DNA from: Cytophagales bacterium
Lineage (GTDB): Bacteria > Bacteroidota > Bacteroidia > Cytophagales > Cyclobacteriaceae
Length of the DNA stretch: 5,605 nt
Assembly: GCA_003541895.1 (NCBI GenBank)
Contig: DPLR01000692.1
Coordinates: forward strand, 1 to 5,605
Direction of reading: 5' to 3'
A model generated the notes under the pieces. The model made no database searches, was not told the DNA's origin, and saw nothing but the letters and a program-made list of their open reading frames with translations. A program made the translations under genes and the position numbers. Below are positions 4,409 to 5,605 of this stretch, piece by piece (the stretch's first letter is position 1; each line of letters begins with the position of its first letter).

Positions 4409-5605
4409 TTATTTGCTTAATGCTTGTTGCCTTCGTTTGGTAAGTCGCTCTTCTAATATTGCTTGTACAGGCTTCAAGAAGTCATAACATGGGCCAACCA
4501 AAGCTATTACGGCCATTGCAATAGTTAAATCGGCTTTGAATGAAAACCACACGAAGGCATATACCACTACGATTGAAATCAAAATAATTTGAACGATCTG
4601 AAGAACTACCGATAAGCCATCATACCAAATCGGTAGTTTGTCGTCAATTACTTTGAAAAGAGCCACAGTGAGCGTGCAGAGAATGAAGGCAATTAAGTAT
4701 TTATGCCACTCTTCAAATTCATCTATATAATCTCCCTTTAAAATCATAATTACTGTGTTCGCATGTATTACTGGACCGAACATATCTGGGTTGGCTCGGC
4801 CGGCTACACTCTTATTTAGTGGAGTGAAATATTTATCTTCCCAAGCTGGGTCGCCAAAATAATCTCCGAGATAACCCATGATCACGATTTTATCTTTGAA
4901 TAATGTAGAATCAAAATTCTCGGTCATTACATCGTTGATGTCGATATCATAACAGAGAAGCCTGAAATTGCTTTGCTCAAGATCTTGACCTTGTAACGTT
5001 TTTAAACGCACGTCCACTGTTTCTGCATTCCCTCTAAAGTTGATCAATTCTTCATCTTTGTTTCTACTTAGGAATTTCATGGTTTTAACGGAATCGTATT
5101 TCATAGCCATCTTTACAGAGAAAGCATACTCTGGATTTCCACTAACCATTTTTTTGGGGTTAATAGAACGGCATTCTTTAATGTCTTCTTGATAGTTTGC
5201 ATCAGTCGGCAGGTTAGCAAAACCATGGTCGGCATAATCACTAAAAATTGGATCTGATAATTCTAATGAATCATAGTAATCGTCTGACTCAAGTTTTTTA
5301 GGATCATTGGCGGTTGCTGTTTTGGGTAATAATTTTGATACCATAACAACATTGCCAGCTTGTTTAATGGCATCACTTAGCATCAGGTTGGCCAATGTAT
5401 CTAATAGCTGTGGGCAATTGACCGTATCACGAAGGCCTCCTTCGCAATTGAAATAACTATCTATTCCAATAACTCTTGGTTTGTATTTGCTTATGATTGA
5501 TAGCTCTTGGGCGATTTGCATTCTACTCAATCTCCCAATGTTAACCAACACGAGTCGTTCATCTGGCTTTGGCTGTTCGCGTAGATTTGAAAATGCCTGA
5601 TCTGT
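4409..5605 (-). CDS. CHASE2 domain membrane sensor, 5' end outside window
   Basis: The frame is open to the right edge, giving 398 visible residues. The GTG at 5549-5551 is an internal valine codon, since 18 further sense codons precede it within the same domain (TDQAFSNLRE... leading into LVLVNIGRLSR). Numbering from the first visible codon, residues 1-300 form a CHASE2 extracytoplasmic sensor: VNIGRLSRMQIAQEL, PRVIGIDSYF (about 43-52), KDKIVIMGYLGDYFGD (237-252), YFTPLN (259-264) and GPVIHANTVIMILKGDYI (277-294). Three membrane helices follow at about 303-319, 330-354 and 360-376, the usual CHASE2 topology. Only a basic tail of about 20 residues (LEERLTKRRQQALSK) follows, so no kinase, cyclase, GGDEF or other output domain is present. 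A first membrane helix is expected just beyond the window. The ligand is unknown. It is probably co-transcribed at least partly with the downstream exported FecR-like/TPR gene. Confidence 0.88.
   Translation of the reverse strand, partial: TDQAFSNLREQPKPDERLVLVNIGRLSRMQIAQELSIISKYKPRVIGIDSYFNCEGGLRDTVNCPQLLDTLANLMLSDAIKQAGNVVMVSKLLPKTATANDPKKLESDDYYDSLELSDPIFSDYADHGFANLPTDANYQEDIKECRSINPKKMVSGNPEYAFSVKMAMKYDSVKTMKFLSRNKDEELINFRGNAETVDVRLKTLQGQDLEQSNFRLLCYDIDINDVMTENFDSTLFKDKIVIMGYLGDYFGDPAWEDKYFTPLNKSVAGRANPDMFGPVIHANTVIMILKGDYIDEFEEWHKYLIAFILCTLTVALFKVIDDKLPIWYDGLSVVLQIVQIILISIVVVYAFVWFSFKADLTIAMAVIALVGPCYDFLKPVQAILEERLTKRRQQALSK

Noticed and set aside
5549..5551. GTG as start of the CHASE2 protein
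   Set aside because: The frame continues open for 18 codons to the window edge, and the conserved strand LVLVNIG spans this codon, so it is an internal valine.

Overview
The window looks like an ordinary chromosomal stretch from a member of the Bacteroidota, most likely of the Cytophagales type. This rests on the close Bacteroidota flavour of the succinyl-CoA ligase alpha subunit, an exported protein whose signal peptide ends in the typical TQA|Q site, near absence of Shine-Dalgarno sequences before starts, and promoter boxes matching the phylum's -33 TTG / -7 TAnnTTTG pattern. The lineage is inference from reading the sequence; no database search was possible. There are no rRNA, tRNA, CRISPR or insertion-sequence features.

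Left part (1-1891): a small MazG-like nucleotide pyrophosphohydrolase on the minus strand is divergent from a full-length PIN-PhoH ATPase on the plus strand. The 181 bp between them hold a candidate phoH promoter, an 11-codon leader ORF and a 16-bp hairpin followed by eight T residues. The T-run ends only 17 bases before the phoH start, so this resembles an attenuator or a leader-derived small RNA. It is the least expected structure in the window.

Middle part (1892-3419): a 257-bp AT-rich gap with a 12-bp palindrome and a candidate promoter leads into an 83-residue protein of unknown function. It converges on sucD with only 7 bp between the stop codons. sucD is alone, without sucC, and has a well-formed promoter of its own. 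The gap behind sucD contains a strong intrinsic terminator for the next minus-strand gene.

Right part (3420-5605): two minus-strand genes, transcribed right to left. The first is a CHASE2-type membrane sensor that runs off the window edge at its 5' end. It has three C-terminal membrane helices and no signalling output domain. The second is an exported protein with a FecR-like beta segment, a probable beta-sandwich domain and a C-terminal TPR. Together they look like a two-gene envelope module in which the exported protein could be a partner of the sensor. The 89-bp gap between them has a weak terminator-like hairpin overlapping a possible promoter, so the second gene may be expressed separately.

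Most of the content is housekeeping. The best candidates for undescribed biology are the structured phoH leader and the output-less CHASE2 / FecR-TPR pair.
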